A DNA stretch of 64,000 nucleotides from Akkermansiaceae bacterium (GTDB lineage Bacteria > Verrucomicrobiota > Verrucomicrobiia > Verrucomicrobiales > Akkermansiaceae), in the NCBI GenBank assembly GCA_024233115.1, contig JACKQB010000003.1, positions 620,001 through 684,000 of the forward strand, given 5' to 3'. Made by a program: the position numbers and the translations under genes. Every line of letters starts with the position of its first letter. Position 1 is the stretch's first letter. The notes beneath the pieces are model-generated. The model was not told the DNA's origin. It saw nothing but the letters and a program-made list of their open reading frames with translations, and did not search any database. Positions 22,526 to 30,357 of this stretch are shown in pieces.

Positions 22526-22540
22526 GTTGTATTATACAAC
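22526..22540 (-). promoter_or_regulatory. Palindrome over a -10 box upstream of TPR gene
   Basis: The minus strand has GTTGTATAATACAAC, a perfect 15-nt palindrome containing TATAAT (22536-22531). The -35 region is poor. A dimeric regulator could bind here. Transcription would begin near 22524, about 170 nt upstream of the TPR start codon. Confidence 0.45.
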
Positions 22541-22579
22541 GCATGACAATGGCAATCCATTAGGGGAAAAACTGGAGTG

Positions 22580-22619
22580 TAAAAAAAGCTCCCCACCGCG
22601 ATGATGCGAATGGAGAGCC
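22580..22619 (-). terminator. Intrinsic terminator after second exbD
   Basis: On the minus strand the stem GCTCTCCA/TGGGGAGC (22618-22611 and 22595-22588, one G-T pair) is followed directly by seven T (22587-22581). It starts about 10 nt after the exbD stop at 22629. This separates the motor genes from the TPR genes. Confidence 0.85.
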
Positions 22620-22628
22620 TGAGATGAC

Positions 22629-23096
22629 TTAGGGAGTATCCACCAGATCGGTGAAGGTGACCTTGGAGATCTGGACACCGGCGAGACAGTTGAGAACATC
22701 AACGATGCGCTGCTGTTCAGCTTCGCCGTCCGCCCATATCTGGACAATGGGCTCCTGCGCACCTGCTTTGGCGGTGGCCACGTATCCGTCGAGACGGTTA
22801 CGCAGTTCCGGTAGCTTGCGGCTGTCAGGGTCCGACTCCACAAGCTCCTGCGCTGGCCCGGTGTTGATGTAAACATCACCACCTTTGTCCACCTTGATAA
22901 ACATGGGCGCCAGAACGGGTGGGGTTTCACTGGGAGCCGCTGCGGGCAGCGACATTTTCAGATCCTGCTCACGGGGCTGGATGGTGGTGGTGACTAGGAA
23001 GTAAATGAGAAGAAGGAAACAAACGTCGATCAGAGACGAGATATCCAACCCTGGTTCATCTTCCTCCAAATGGTCGGCTTTCTTTTTGCGAGACAT
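22629..23096 (-). CDS. ExbD/TolR-family protein, second copy
   Basis: Biopolymer-transport protein of 155 residues: a short cytoplasmic N-terminus, one membrane helix with the essential Asp in SSLIDVCFLLLIYFLV (about residues 20-38), then a periplasmic domain. Together with ExbB it should form a proton-driven motor. It follows the other exbD by 26 nt. The two ExbD proteins differ clearly in the periplasmic part (this one has EPIVQIWADGEAEQQRIVDVL), so they may form a hetero-oligomer or serve different partners. Confidence 0.9.
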   Translation of the reverse strand: MSRKKKADHLEEDEPGLDISSLIDVCFLLLIYFLVTTTIQPREQDLKMSLPAAAPSETPPVLAPMFIKVDKGGDVYINTGPAQELVESDPDSRKLPELRNRLDGYVATAKAGAQEPIVQIWADGEAEQQRIVDVLNCLAGVQISKVTFTDLVDTP

Positions 23097-23122
23097 GGTA
23101 TGTAGGTAATTCTTTTCTTGGG

Positions 23123-23578
23123 TTAGTTTCTCTCGAATCCGTAGACCGAGAACACAACGTTATCGACGCCGGCCTTGGCGGCGGCGCGTATCACGGTGCG
23201 GACGTATTTGAACGAGACCCCTTTATCACCACGAAGGTGGATAATGGGAACCAGGCCCTTGCCTTCTTCGATCGCTTTCTGCTTTTTAACGTAATCCTCG
23301 ATCCCCTCGGCATCGGTGAACTCCGTGGTGGTTTTCTCCGCGCGGAAAGTGCCATCCTTGCGGATGTTGATCACGATACGGCCCTTGCCGTCTTTCGCCT
23401 TCTTAGAATGCTTGGCTACTGGAGGCTGCACCTCCGGATCTTGTTTCACCACAATCACCGTGGAGGCAACAATGAAGAAGATGAGCAGCAGGAAGACCAT
23501 GTCGATCATGGGCGACATGTCGACCTTCAGTTCATCGTCGTTAGCTGCGGCTGATGCGCGTAATTTTTTTGATGCCAT
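23123..23578 (-). CDS. ExbD/TolR-family protein, first copy
   Basis: A 151-residue protein starting MASKKLRASAAANDDELKV at 23578; the open frame reaches further upstream without features. The membrane helix with its proton-path Asp is in MSPMIDMVFLLLIFFIVAST (about 22-41), followed by a periplasmic domain containing IIHLRGDKGVSFKYVRTVI, typical of ExbD. It lies between exbB and the second exbD. Confidence 0.92.
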   Translation of the reverse strand: MASKKLRASAAANDDELKVDMSPMIDMVFLLLIFFIVASTVIVVKQDPEVQPPVAKHSKKAKDGKGRIVINIRKDGTFRAEKTTTEFTDAEGIEDYVKKQKAIEEGKGLVPIIHLRGDKGVSFKYVRTVIRAAAKAGVDNVVFSVYGFERN

Positions 23579-23725
23579 AGTTAAGATTCCTTTCGTGGTT
23601 TGCTGTTTGGTAGATGATGCCCCGGTTTCCAGGCCTCCCCTGAAGGGGGGGCCCTGTGTGCGGTTGGAGTGGATTGCCCCTCTCTTTGACCTCACACAGG
23701 TCTGGTTTCCGAAGGCACCCGTGGC

Positions 23726-24502
23726 TTAAACGGCGATACCCTCGGGAATCTTAGCCAGATGCGCGTCTCCGTTGACCGTCTGGATCGAGGCGTTGAGTAA
23801 CTCCTCGGCTGTGTGGTGGCACTCGGCGACGAGGTTGTTGAGTTTGTTCTTGAAGAAGAAATAGGCGGTCAGTGAGGGAATGGCGGTCACCAGGCCCCAG
23901 AGAGTGGTCAGCAGCGCCACGGAGATGTCACCGGCGAGAGCGGATGGATCAGCCGATCCGTCACCACTGGCGAGAGTTCCGAAAGCACCCACCATACCAA
24001 GAACGGTTCCGAACAGTCCCATCATCGGGGCTGCTTGGGCGATCAGGGAGATGTAGTTGATGAGTGTCATGCTTTTACGATTCTCGTTGATGGTGAAGTC
24101 GGCAACAGCGTCCTCGACGTAGTCACGTCCGAGATCCTCCGGACGGCGGGCGTCCACATTGGGAAGGGCGTAGGCCATCATGCGGCCAAGATAGCTTGGG
24201 TGGGAAGCTCCGAGTTCAATGGCGGAGCGGATACGACAATTCAACATGTGATCCATCAGACCGGCCTTGAGGTCGTCCGGCGCAAACTTGGACTTGGTCA
24301 GGTTCATGAAGTTGAAGACGCAAAGCGCAATCAGTGCGAGGATTAGCAGTCCAATCAGAATCATGGGCCAGCCACCATCAAGCACGTATCGCTTCAGCAC
24401 ACTTCCCTCTGCCGGAGCGGCAAACAGCGAAGCTGATGTTAGAAATACAGTGGAGGTTGCAATGGCTACGGTCTTAACGGATCGGTAGGATGTTTTGTTC
24501 AT
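23726..24502 (-). CDS. exbB: MotA/TolQ/ExbB proton channel family protein
   Basis: Channel subunit of the ExbB/ExbD motor, 258 residues from MNKTSYRSVKT. An N-terminal signal-like helix (to about FAAPAEG) precedes the first of three core membrane helices (GGWPMILIGLLILALIALCV). The conserved core has ISLIAQAAPMMGLFGTVLGMVGAF (about 150-173) and SVALLTTLWGLVTAIPSL (about 195-212), where the pore-lining Thr/Ala motif lies. It is first in the order exbB-exbD-exbD. No TonB-, TolA- or Pal-like gene is nearby, so the driven partner is unknown. Confidence 0.93.
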   Translation of the reverse strand: MNKTSYRSVKTVAIATSTVFLTSASLFAAPAEGSVLKRYVLDGGWPMILIGLLILALIALCVFNFMNLTKSKFAPDDLKAGLMDHMLNCRIRSAIELGASHPSYLGRMMAYALPNVDARRPEDLGRDYVEDAVADFTINENRKSMTLINYISLIAQAAPMMGLFGTVLGMVGAFGTLASGDGSADPSALAGDISVALLTTLWGLVTAIPSLTAYFFFKNKLNNLVAECHHTAEELLNASIQTVNGDAHLAKIPEGIAV

Positions 24503-24757
24503 GCTTGTCATAGGTTGATGTGTAGGTCGGGGATTTTGCGATGATTACTTTTTCTTGGTTGCAATCACTGAGTGAAAACGATTCTGCTAATCATCTTCTT
24601 AGAGTAAAGGAGGAAATTGCGAAAAAGATCATTTCCTTGATTCTCCAAACTCACCTCTTGACTAGCTATAATTTGCACAGTAGGCATCTCCCGCGACTGC
24701 GAACCTTCCTTCCAAGAAGGCACGCTGAGCTGACTCACCGTCGGTTGTGAGCCATAC

Positions 24758-24832
24758 GGGTCCATAGTACAATGGATAGTATAACGGCCTCCGAAGCCGT
24801 AGATCCAGGTTCGACTCCTGGTGGACCTACCA
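24758..24832 (+). tRNA. tRNA-Arg (anticodon CCG)
   Basis: The cloverleaf can be drawn by hand: acceptor GGGTCCA/TGGACCT (first pair G-U), D-stem GTAC/GTAT, anticodon stem ACGGC/GCCGT with loop CTCCGAA giving anticodon CCG (reads CGG), T-arm CCAGG-TTCGACT-CCTGG. Discriminator A is followed by an encoded CCA (24830-24832). The gene stands alone between the exbB cluster and a hypothetical gene. The rest of 24503-24922 shows no other gene. Confidence 0.95.
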
Positions 24833-24922
24833 TCGTTTCTCATCTGTCGTTTCTCATTTGAAAACCAAGGGTTGCTGCACGGATCAAGGGTTGCAGCACA
24901 AATCAACTGCCCGGAAACCAGG

Positions 24923-25441
24923 CTACTTGCGCACAGTCACCGTGACAGCCTCCGAACTGACTTTTCCAGTCCAGACGTGTTTTTGTTTTGATTCCGCAGT
25001 CTCTTTCACCTCATAGACAACCGTCAGCTTGAAGGCGGATCCAGGTAATTCCTCCAGTCCTTTCCAGACCTTGCCGGCCAGATGAACCTCGAAAACATAG
25101 GATTTCCCGGCCCGGACGAGTGCTGCATCCGGGTAGGACCTGCCCCAGTTTTTAGTCGCGGTGGTGAGCAATACCTTTTTCCCGTTATCAAGCTCTGCGT
25201 GTAAAGAAAGGTTGTGATACCCCCAGGGACACCAATCCCGCCAGACGCGTTGGTCTTGCCCCGAGGTATTATGAAGCACGATGTAGAATTTATCCAAAGG
25301 CTTGGTGGCATAAAGAACCTGGCCTTTTCCCTCGGAATGACGGCTCGGCACCAATTCAACACGCCAATCAGCCGCGTGGGCAAGCGAGGAAAGACTCACG
25401 GCGACGACAACAACCAATACACACACACCTGGTATTTTCAT
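24923..25441 (-). CDS. Small secreted hypothetical protein
   Basis: A 172-residue exported protein. The start at 25441 (MKIPGVCVLVVVVAVSL) gives a signal peptide with cleavage near AHAADW. The mature part has an all-beta look (DKFYIVLHNTSGQDQRVWRDWCPWGYHNLSL), resembling immunoglobulin-like or C2-like folds seen in secreted proteins of this phylum. I do not recognise the family. It is transcribed toward the tRNA gene and lies 59 nt downstream of the rsmA-nudix gene, so it may share that transcript. Confidence 0.6.
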   Translation of the reverse strand: MKIPGVCVLVVVVAVSLSSLAHAADWRVELVPSRHSEGKGQVLYATKPLDKFYIVLHNTSGQDQRVWRDWCPWGYHNLSLHAELDNGKKVLLTTATKNWGRSYPDAALVRAGKSYVFEVHLAGKVWKGLEELPGSAFKLTVVYEVKETAESKQKHVWTGKVSSEAVTVTVRK

Positions 25442-25500
25442 AGCCCTCACCTTAACACACCCCTCCCTGTGCTGGCCAAGAAAAAAAACCATACCCGGCA

Positions 25501-26841
25501 CTACTTGTCTAACATCGAATCAAACACATTCCAACACTCGATGAATCCACTGGCAAAATCCTGTGGTCGCGCATGCACCCACTGGCGGAGCTCATCCAAG
25601 GAAAACCACTGGCCGGCCTCCACTTCACTGCATGGGAACCGAACGGCACCATCATGGCGGGCGAGGTAGAGCCTGACATGCTCCCAGCCGGTATTTTCAC
25701 AAGCGGCGACCCGCCCCACCTCCTGCACCTCGGTGCCCTTGATCCCCATTTCCTCATCAAGCTCGCGGACCGCCGTTTCCTCATAGTCCTCACCCGCGGC
25801 AAGATGTCCGGCAGCACTCGAATCCCAGACACCGGGATGCCTGTCCTTGAGCCGGGAACGCTTTTGCAGAAAGAGCTCTTTGCGTTTGTTAAATACAAAG
25901 AGGTGTACCGCCCGATGGAGCAAGTTTTGCTGATGCACTGTATCGCGCGTTGCTTGTCGCAAGACCATGTCGTCGTCGTCAACCACGTCAAATAACTCGT
26001 CACCCTGCTGCGCAGTGTCCTTGAGCGGGTGGTCATCGTAAAACCGGGTCAGCCCGATCCATTGGTCGAGGCTGATTTCCTCGGCACGCGCGGTCTCGGC
26101 CACTCCGACAAGCTTGGCGGCCTCCTGCCAGCTACCGGTGTCCGGCATTTGCTTGCGCACTTGTTTCCGGCGCTGCGCAAAACCACGCCTAACAATTTCA
26201 TCAAACAAGCGGGCATCATAAACGGGAAGGTCTTCACCACGAGGGTCGCAGACCATGACGGTGGAGTCGATCAGCGGCCGCGGAAAAAACGCCTGCGGCG
26301 GAATCGTTTTCACCGGTTTGCTCACCCACTCGCTTTGCATCCGCAGGGACAGCACTCCATAAGCCTTGGTTTTTGGAACGGCAATGATACGGTCGATGAA
26401 TTCCTTTTGCAGCATCAGCACGGCTTTGCACACGGGTGAGGGGCGCTTCATGAAATTCCGCATGATCGCGCCACCCGCAGAGTAAGGCAGGTTACCTAAC
26501 AACTTGACCGGCTGGTGCTTGAACAACTGCCGCACATCAAACCTGGCACCGTCATGGTGGTGGACCTCGACCTGATCATTGCCATCGAATCGTTTTTTCA
26601 ACCCCTCGGCAAGCCGGGCATCAAATTCGACGAGTATCACCCTGGCCGCCGTCTGCACCAGGTGCTCGGTGAGAGCGCCCGTTCCGGGACCGACCTCCAC
26701 CACCGTATCCCCTGGCCTGACTTCAAGCTGGTCGACAATCCAGCGGGCGACATTTTCATCGATGAGAAAATTCTGTCCGAGTTTCTTGGATGGGGTAACG
26801 CCCATGGCATCGAGCCGCTCTTTGATTTCCGTCTGGTTCAC
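25501..26841 (-). CDS. rsmA: RsmA (KsgA) 16S rRNA dimethyltransferase fused to Nudix hydrolase
   Basis: Two-domain enzyme of about 446 residues. Residues 15-265 are RsmA, which dimethylates two adjacent adenines near the 3' end of 16S rRNA: KKLGQNFLID, SAM motif VEVGPGTGALT, catalytic NLPYSAGG, and AFFPRPLIDSTV. Residues about 276-440 are a Nudix domain of YfcD/IDI-like type (ELFDVVDDDDMVLRQATR), with an intact Nudix box spanning about 345-367 (G-x5-E-x7-RELDEEMG). I chose the GTG at 26841 because it starts the usual RsmA N-terminus and avoids overlap with divergent pgsA; the frame stays open to 26937. No stop or shift separates the domains. Confidence 0.9.
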   Translation of the reverse strand: MNQTEIKERLDAMGVTPSKKLGQNFLIDENVARWIVDQLEVRPGDTVVEVGPGTGALTEHLVQTAARVILVEFDARLAEGLKKRFDGNDQVEVHHHDGARFDVRQLFKHQPVKLLGNLPYSAGGAIMRNFMKRPSPVCKAVLMLQKEFIDRIIAVPKTKAYGVLSLRMQSEWVSKPVKTIPPQAFFPRPLIDSTVMVCDPRGEDLPVYDARLFDEIVRRGFAQRRKQVRKQMPDTGSWQEAAKLVGVAETARAEEISLDQWIGLTRFYDDHPLKDTAQQGDELFDVVDDDDMVLRQATRDTVHQQNLLHRAVHLFVFNKRKELFLQKRSRLKDRHPGVWDSSAAGHLAAGEDYEETAVRELDEEMGIKGTEVQEVGRVAACENTGWEHVRLYLARHDGAVRFPCSEVEAGQWFSLDELRQWVHARPQDFASGFIECWNVFDSMLDK

Positions 26842-26914
26842 ACACGCATCTGAGGCTTGTTGATGGAAAATAGCAACACTTGACAGTGAAAACTTGAAAC
26901 TTGAGAATACGTCC

Positions 26915-27517
26915 ATGACCCTGGCATCCAAAATCACCCTTGGCCGCCTGTTCTGCGCCCCGGTTTTCGCAGTGCTTGCCGTTTATTATGGCGAAAGTGT
27001 CAAGGCGGGAACCCCCAATGAAACCATCCGCTGGTGGGCGGTGGGCGTGTTCATCTTTGCCGCCGTCAGCGACGGCATCGACGGCTACATCGCGCGCCAC
27101 TTCAACCAACGCTCCAAGTTCGGCGCGTTCATGGACCCGTTTGCCGACAAGACCCTGCTGCTCACCGGCATCGTCTTTCTCACCTTCGTCCCCTGGGGCG
27201 AGGGCTGGCACATCCCGATCTGGTTCACCGCACTGATGATCGCGCGCGACATCATTATCATTGTCGGCATCTGGATTCTGCACTACTTCAACTCCCACGT
27301 CCCCATCCGGCCACACTGGACAGGAAAAGTCTGCACCGTCACCCAGATGGTTCTGCTCGGCTGGGTGATGCTGAAAATCATCCCCCTCGACCCGCTTTAC
27401 CCCACCATCGCCGCCACCCTGTTCACCGTCTGGTCCGGCATCGAATACTTCCGCCAGGGACTGCACATGCTCCACGACCACCACCATCAGGCGGAGCCTG
27501 GAAGTTCCAAGCTCTAA
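26915..27517 (+). CDS. pgsA: CDP-alcohol phosphatidyltransferase (PgsA-like)
   Basis: Integral membrane enzyme, 200 residues, most likely CDP-diacylglycerol--glycerol-3-phosphate 3-phosphatidyltransferase of phosphatidylglycerol synthesis. The family motif D-G-x2-A-R-x8-G-x3-D-x3-D is complete in DGYIARHFNQRSKFGAFMDP and the following FADK. The start MTLASKITLGRLF at 26915 fits the family; an ATG at 26894 is less likely. It is divergent from rsmA. The C-terminus is His-rich (HDHHHQ). Confidence 0.88.
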   Translation: MTLASKITLGRLFCAPVFAVLAVYYGESVKAGTPNETIRWWAVGVFIFAAVSDGIDGYIARHFNQRSKFGAFMDPFADKTLLLTGIVFLTFVPWGEGWHIPIWFTALMIARDIIIIVGIWILHYFNSHVPIRPHWTGKVCTVTQMVLLGWVMLKIIPLDPLYPTIAATLFTVWSGIEYFRQGLHMLHDHHHQAEPGSSKL

Positions 27518-27571
27518 ATCCAAATACCAAACTGCCCCTCATTCCTTCATTTATCCATTCCTTCAATCATC

Positions 27572-27598
27572 CATTCCCAACATTCCCAACATTCCCAA
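27572..27598 (+). repeat. 9-bp tandem repeat abutting the der start codon
   Basis: Three perfect copies of CATTCCCAA (27572-27580, 27581-27589, 27590-27598) run directly into CATGCCC, which contains the der ATG at 27600. Looser CATTCC units occur upstream (27540-27571). Copy-number changes would alter the translation-initiation region but not the reading frame. Confidence 0.85.
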
Positions 27599-27599
27599 C

Positions 27600-28982
27600 A
27601 TGCCCACCGTAGCCATCGTCGGCCGACCCAACGTCGGTAAATCCGCCCTTTTCAATCGACTCGCCGGTCGCCGCATCGCCATCGTGCACGACCAGCCGGG
27701 GGTGACGCGCGACCGCATTTCCGCGCCCTGTAACATCACCCGCAGCCCCTGCACCCTGATCGACACCGGCGGCATCGGCTCCACGCTCGAGGATGGCTTC
27801 GCCGCCGCCGTGACCACCGAGGCGGACATCGCCATGCAGACCGCGGACCTGATCCTCTTTATCGTCGACGCCCGGGACGGCGTCACCTCCATCGACCAGG
27901 CGCTCGCCCAGAAGCTGCGCAAGTCGAAAGCTCCGGTCCAGCTCGTCATCAACAAGGCGGACAACGAGAAACAGGAGCAGATCTCCGGCGACTTCGCCTC
28001 CCTTGGATACGGCGAGGGCATCCCGACCTCGGCGGAGTTGGGAAAAAACATGGAGCTACTCGCCGATGCCATCGACAAGGTGGTCGAACCACTCCAGCGT
28101 GACATCGAGGAAGCGGAGGAAGTGGTCAAAAAGGAGGGACTCAAAATCGCCATCGTCGGCAGACCCAACGCCGGTAAGTCATCACTCATCAATGCCATCC
28201 TGAAAGACGACCGCACCATCGTCTCGGAAATCGCCGGCACGACCCGCGACGCCGTGGACATCCCCTACGAGTTTATGGGGGAACTGCACACCTTGATCGA
28301 TACCGCCGGGATACGTCGCCGCACCAAGATGGACTCCTCCGTCGAGATCTTCTCTGCGATGCGCGCCGAGCGCTCGATCCGGCGCGCCGACATCTGCCTG
28401 CTGGTCATCGACTGCGCCGAGGGTATTTCCGCCCAGGACCGGAAGATCGCGCGTATGATCCAGGACGAGAAAAAACCCTGCCTGATCGTACTCAACAAGT
28501 TCGACCTCTATCAGCCTGGCAAAGGCAGGACCGACCGGTTGGAAGATGCGACCGAACACGTCCGCAACGAGCTCTTTTTCCTCGCCTACGCACCGTACGT
28601 GTGTGTTTCCGCGCTGAAGCAGCAATCCATCGGTCTGGTTTTTGCCAAGCTCGCTGAGATTCGCAAAGCGGCCCAGAACCCGATCACCACCGGCAAGCTC
28701 AACCGCTTTCTCGGCGAGGCTTTTGAAAAGAAACCACCGCAGGCGCGCAAGGGCCAGAAACGCCTCAAGCTGCTCTACGCCACCACCGCCGTCAACGACC
28801 GCTACACCGCCATCCCGGTGCCCACCTACATCCTCTTCGTCAACGACAAGCGACTGATGCAGGAGAATTACGAGCAATACCTCTCCAACCGACTCCGCGA
28901 GGCCCACCCCACCCCCGGCATCCCGATCACCTTCTCGGTGCGCTCGAGGAATACGAAGGATGAAAAAAAACGGGGCCGCTGA
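27600..28982 (+). CDS. der: Ribosome biogenesis GTPase Der
   Basis: Essential double GTPase for 50S assembly, 460 residues. Domain 1: GRPNVGKSALFN (residue 8), DTGGIG, NKAD. Domain 2: GRPNAGKSSLIN (about 187), DTAGIRRR, NKFD (about 298). A C-terminal KH-like domain follows (about 360-455, PVPTYILFVNDKRLM). The start codon is fixed by the MPTVAIVGRPNV N-terminus and is preceded by a 9-bp tandem repeat in place of a Shine-Dalgarno site. Confidence 0.97.
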   Translation: MPTVAIVGRPNVGKSALFNRLAGRRIAIVHDQPGVTRDRISAPCNITRSPCTLIDTGGIGSTLEDGFAAAVTTEADIAMQTADLILFIVDARDGVTSIDQALAQKLRKSKAPVQLVINKADNEKQEQISGDFASLGYGEGIPTSAELGKNMELLADAIDKVVEPLQRDIEEAEEVVKKEGLKIAIVGRPNAGKSSLINAILKDDRTIVSEIAGTTRDAVDIPYEFMGELHTLIDTAGIRRRTKMDSSVEIFSAMRAERSIRRADICLLVIDCAEGISAQDRKIARMIQDEKKPCLIVLNKFDLYQPGKGRTDRLEDATEHVRNELFFLAYAPYVCVSALKQQSIGLVFAKLAEIRKAAQNPITTGKLNRFLGEAFEKKPPQARKGQKRLKLLYATTAVNDRYTAIPVPTYILFVNDKRLMQENYEQYLSNRLREAHPTPGIPITFSVRSRNTKDEKKRGR

Positions 28983-29008
28983 ATTTTTCAAACCAGGACC
29001 CCGTCGCC

Positions 29009-29794
29009 ATGAATACCCCACTGATCGTCCGCTTACCGGTCATCACCTGCCTCGCCCTGGCAGGCTGCGGCACACCGTCATCCGACCCCGCGCTGACCAG
29101 GGGGCCGTCGATGGAGACCGGGGAAATGGCGGTGGCCAACCAGCCGCCTGACATTTTCACCACATACAACGCCTCGGGCCGGTCGAGGCTCAGCCAGGGG
29201 TGGACCTCCAAGTTCGACGCCTCGGGCATCTCCTTCAACGACAAACGCACCTGCACGCTGATCACTCCCCGGCATGTCGTCATGGCAAAACACTACACCC
29301 GGCCACTGTTCAGACCGGTCGTTTTCCACGACCGCCGGGGCAAGCGGGCGGAGCGGCAGATTGTTTCCGTCAAATACCTCACCGGCGACGTCGCCGTGGG
29401 CCTGCTCGACGAGGCGCTGCCAGCCAATTTCACCCCCTACCCCGTGCTCAGGCCAAGCCCCGACCTCGCCTCCCGCCTGGTGAACGGCTATGCCCTTGTC
29501 ACCGACCAGAACCGCCGGATTTTCGTCCACCAGGTCGCCGCCATCCGCAATGGAGCCATCGCCTTCAAATTCGATGTGAACAAGAAAAACGGCTACTATA
29601 AAAAACTCGTCAGCGGCGACAGCGGCAATCCGAGCTTCGTCATGCGCCGCGGCCACCCCGTGCTGATAGAGACCCACACCGGCGGTGGCCCGGGCCTTGG
29701 CCCGTTCTACGGCGACGCCTCCGTGCAGGCCGAAATCGCCCGCGCCATCGCGGAAACCGACAAGCGTTACTCACTGCGCAAGGTGGCCTGGTGA
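29009..29794 (+). CDS. Trypsin-like serine protease lipoprotein
   Basis: A 261-residue envelope protein. The signal peptide ends in lipobox LAGC (residues about 17-20). A chymotrypsin-fold protease triad can be read: His in ITPRHVVMAKH (about 90), Asp in YLTGDVAVGLL (about 127) and Ser in VSGDSGNPSFV (about 206). The chain is short for the fold but has all three motifs in order. It follows der by 26 nt and overlaps the open frame of the HIT gene. The substrate is unknown. Confidence 0.75.
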   Translation: MNTPLIVRLPVITCLALAGCGTPSSDPALTRGPSMETGEMAVANQPPDIFTTYNASGRSRLSQGWTSKFDASGISFNDKRTCTLITPRHVVMAKHYTRPLFRPVVFHDRRGKRAERQIVSVKYLTGDVAVGLLDEALPANFTPYPVLRPSPDLASRLVNGYALVTDQNRRIFVHQVAAIRNGAIAFKFDVNKKNGYYKKLVSGDSGNPSFVMRRGHPVLIETHTGGGPGLGPFYGDASVQAEIARAIAETDKRYSLRKVAW

Positions 29795-29877
29795 GGGGAC
29801 GCCAACCGGCGGGCGGCGGCAATGACTCCCCCGGCTTGCCTCGGGGCGCGAATGCGTCCATACTCGCCGCCAGCACC

Positions 29878-30294
29878 ATGCCTTTCCAACTCCATCCACG
29901 CCTCGCCGCCGGCGGCTTCGACTTCGGCACCCACGGGAAATGCCGCGTCCTGCTCAAGGACAACGCCGTTTTCCCCTGGTTCATCCTGGTTCCGGAAGTC
30001 GATGATACAATCACGGAACTCCATCAGTTGGAGGCCACCGACTACGCCTCGGTCATGTTCACCATCCGTCAGATGAGCGCCTTTGTGGAAACACATTTCC
30101 ATCCCGACAAAATCAACGTCGCCGCCATCGGCAACATCGTGCCCCAGCTGCACATCCACATCGTCGCCCGCTTCGCGTCCGACCCCGCCTGGCCGGGCGT
30201 CGTCTGGAGCTGCGACGCAAAAAGCAACTACGGCAAGGAGGAGGCCCTCGCCATCCACACGGCCTACCAGCTCCACATGCCCGCGTCACCCTGA
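29878..30294 (+). CDS. HIT-domain protein
   Basis: A 138-residue member of the histidine-triad superfamily (nucleotide hydrolases/transferases). The active-site region reads VPQLHIHIVARF, so the first triad His is Gln while the catalytic His pair is kept; this QLH-x-H form is common in one bacterial HIT subfamily. DNAVFPWFILVPE near residue 27 and DPAWPGVVW near 107 are also typical of it. The start at 29878 (MPFQLHPRL) is preferred to the upstream in-frame ATG/GTG codons, which overlap the protease gene. Confidence 0.85.
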   Translation: MPFQLHPRLAAGGFDFGTHGKCRVLLKDNAVFPWFILVPEVDDTITELHQLEATDYASVMFTIRQMSAFVETHFHPDKINVAAIGNIVPQLHIHIVARFASDPAWPGVVWSCDAKSNYGKEEALAIHTAYQLHMPASP

Positions 30295-30357
30295 TAAGAT
30301 TGGCACCCCGCCGTGATGACATCACCAGCAAACCCACCCGCACCACCGGAAAGAACC

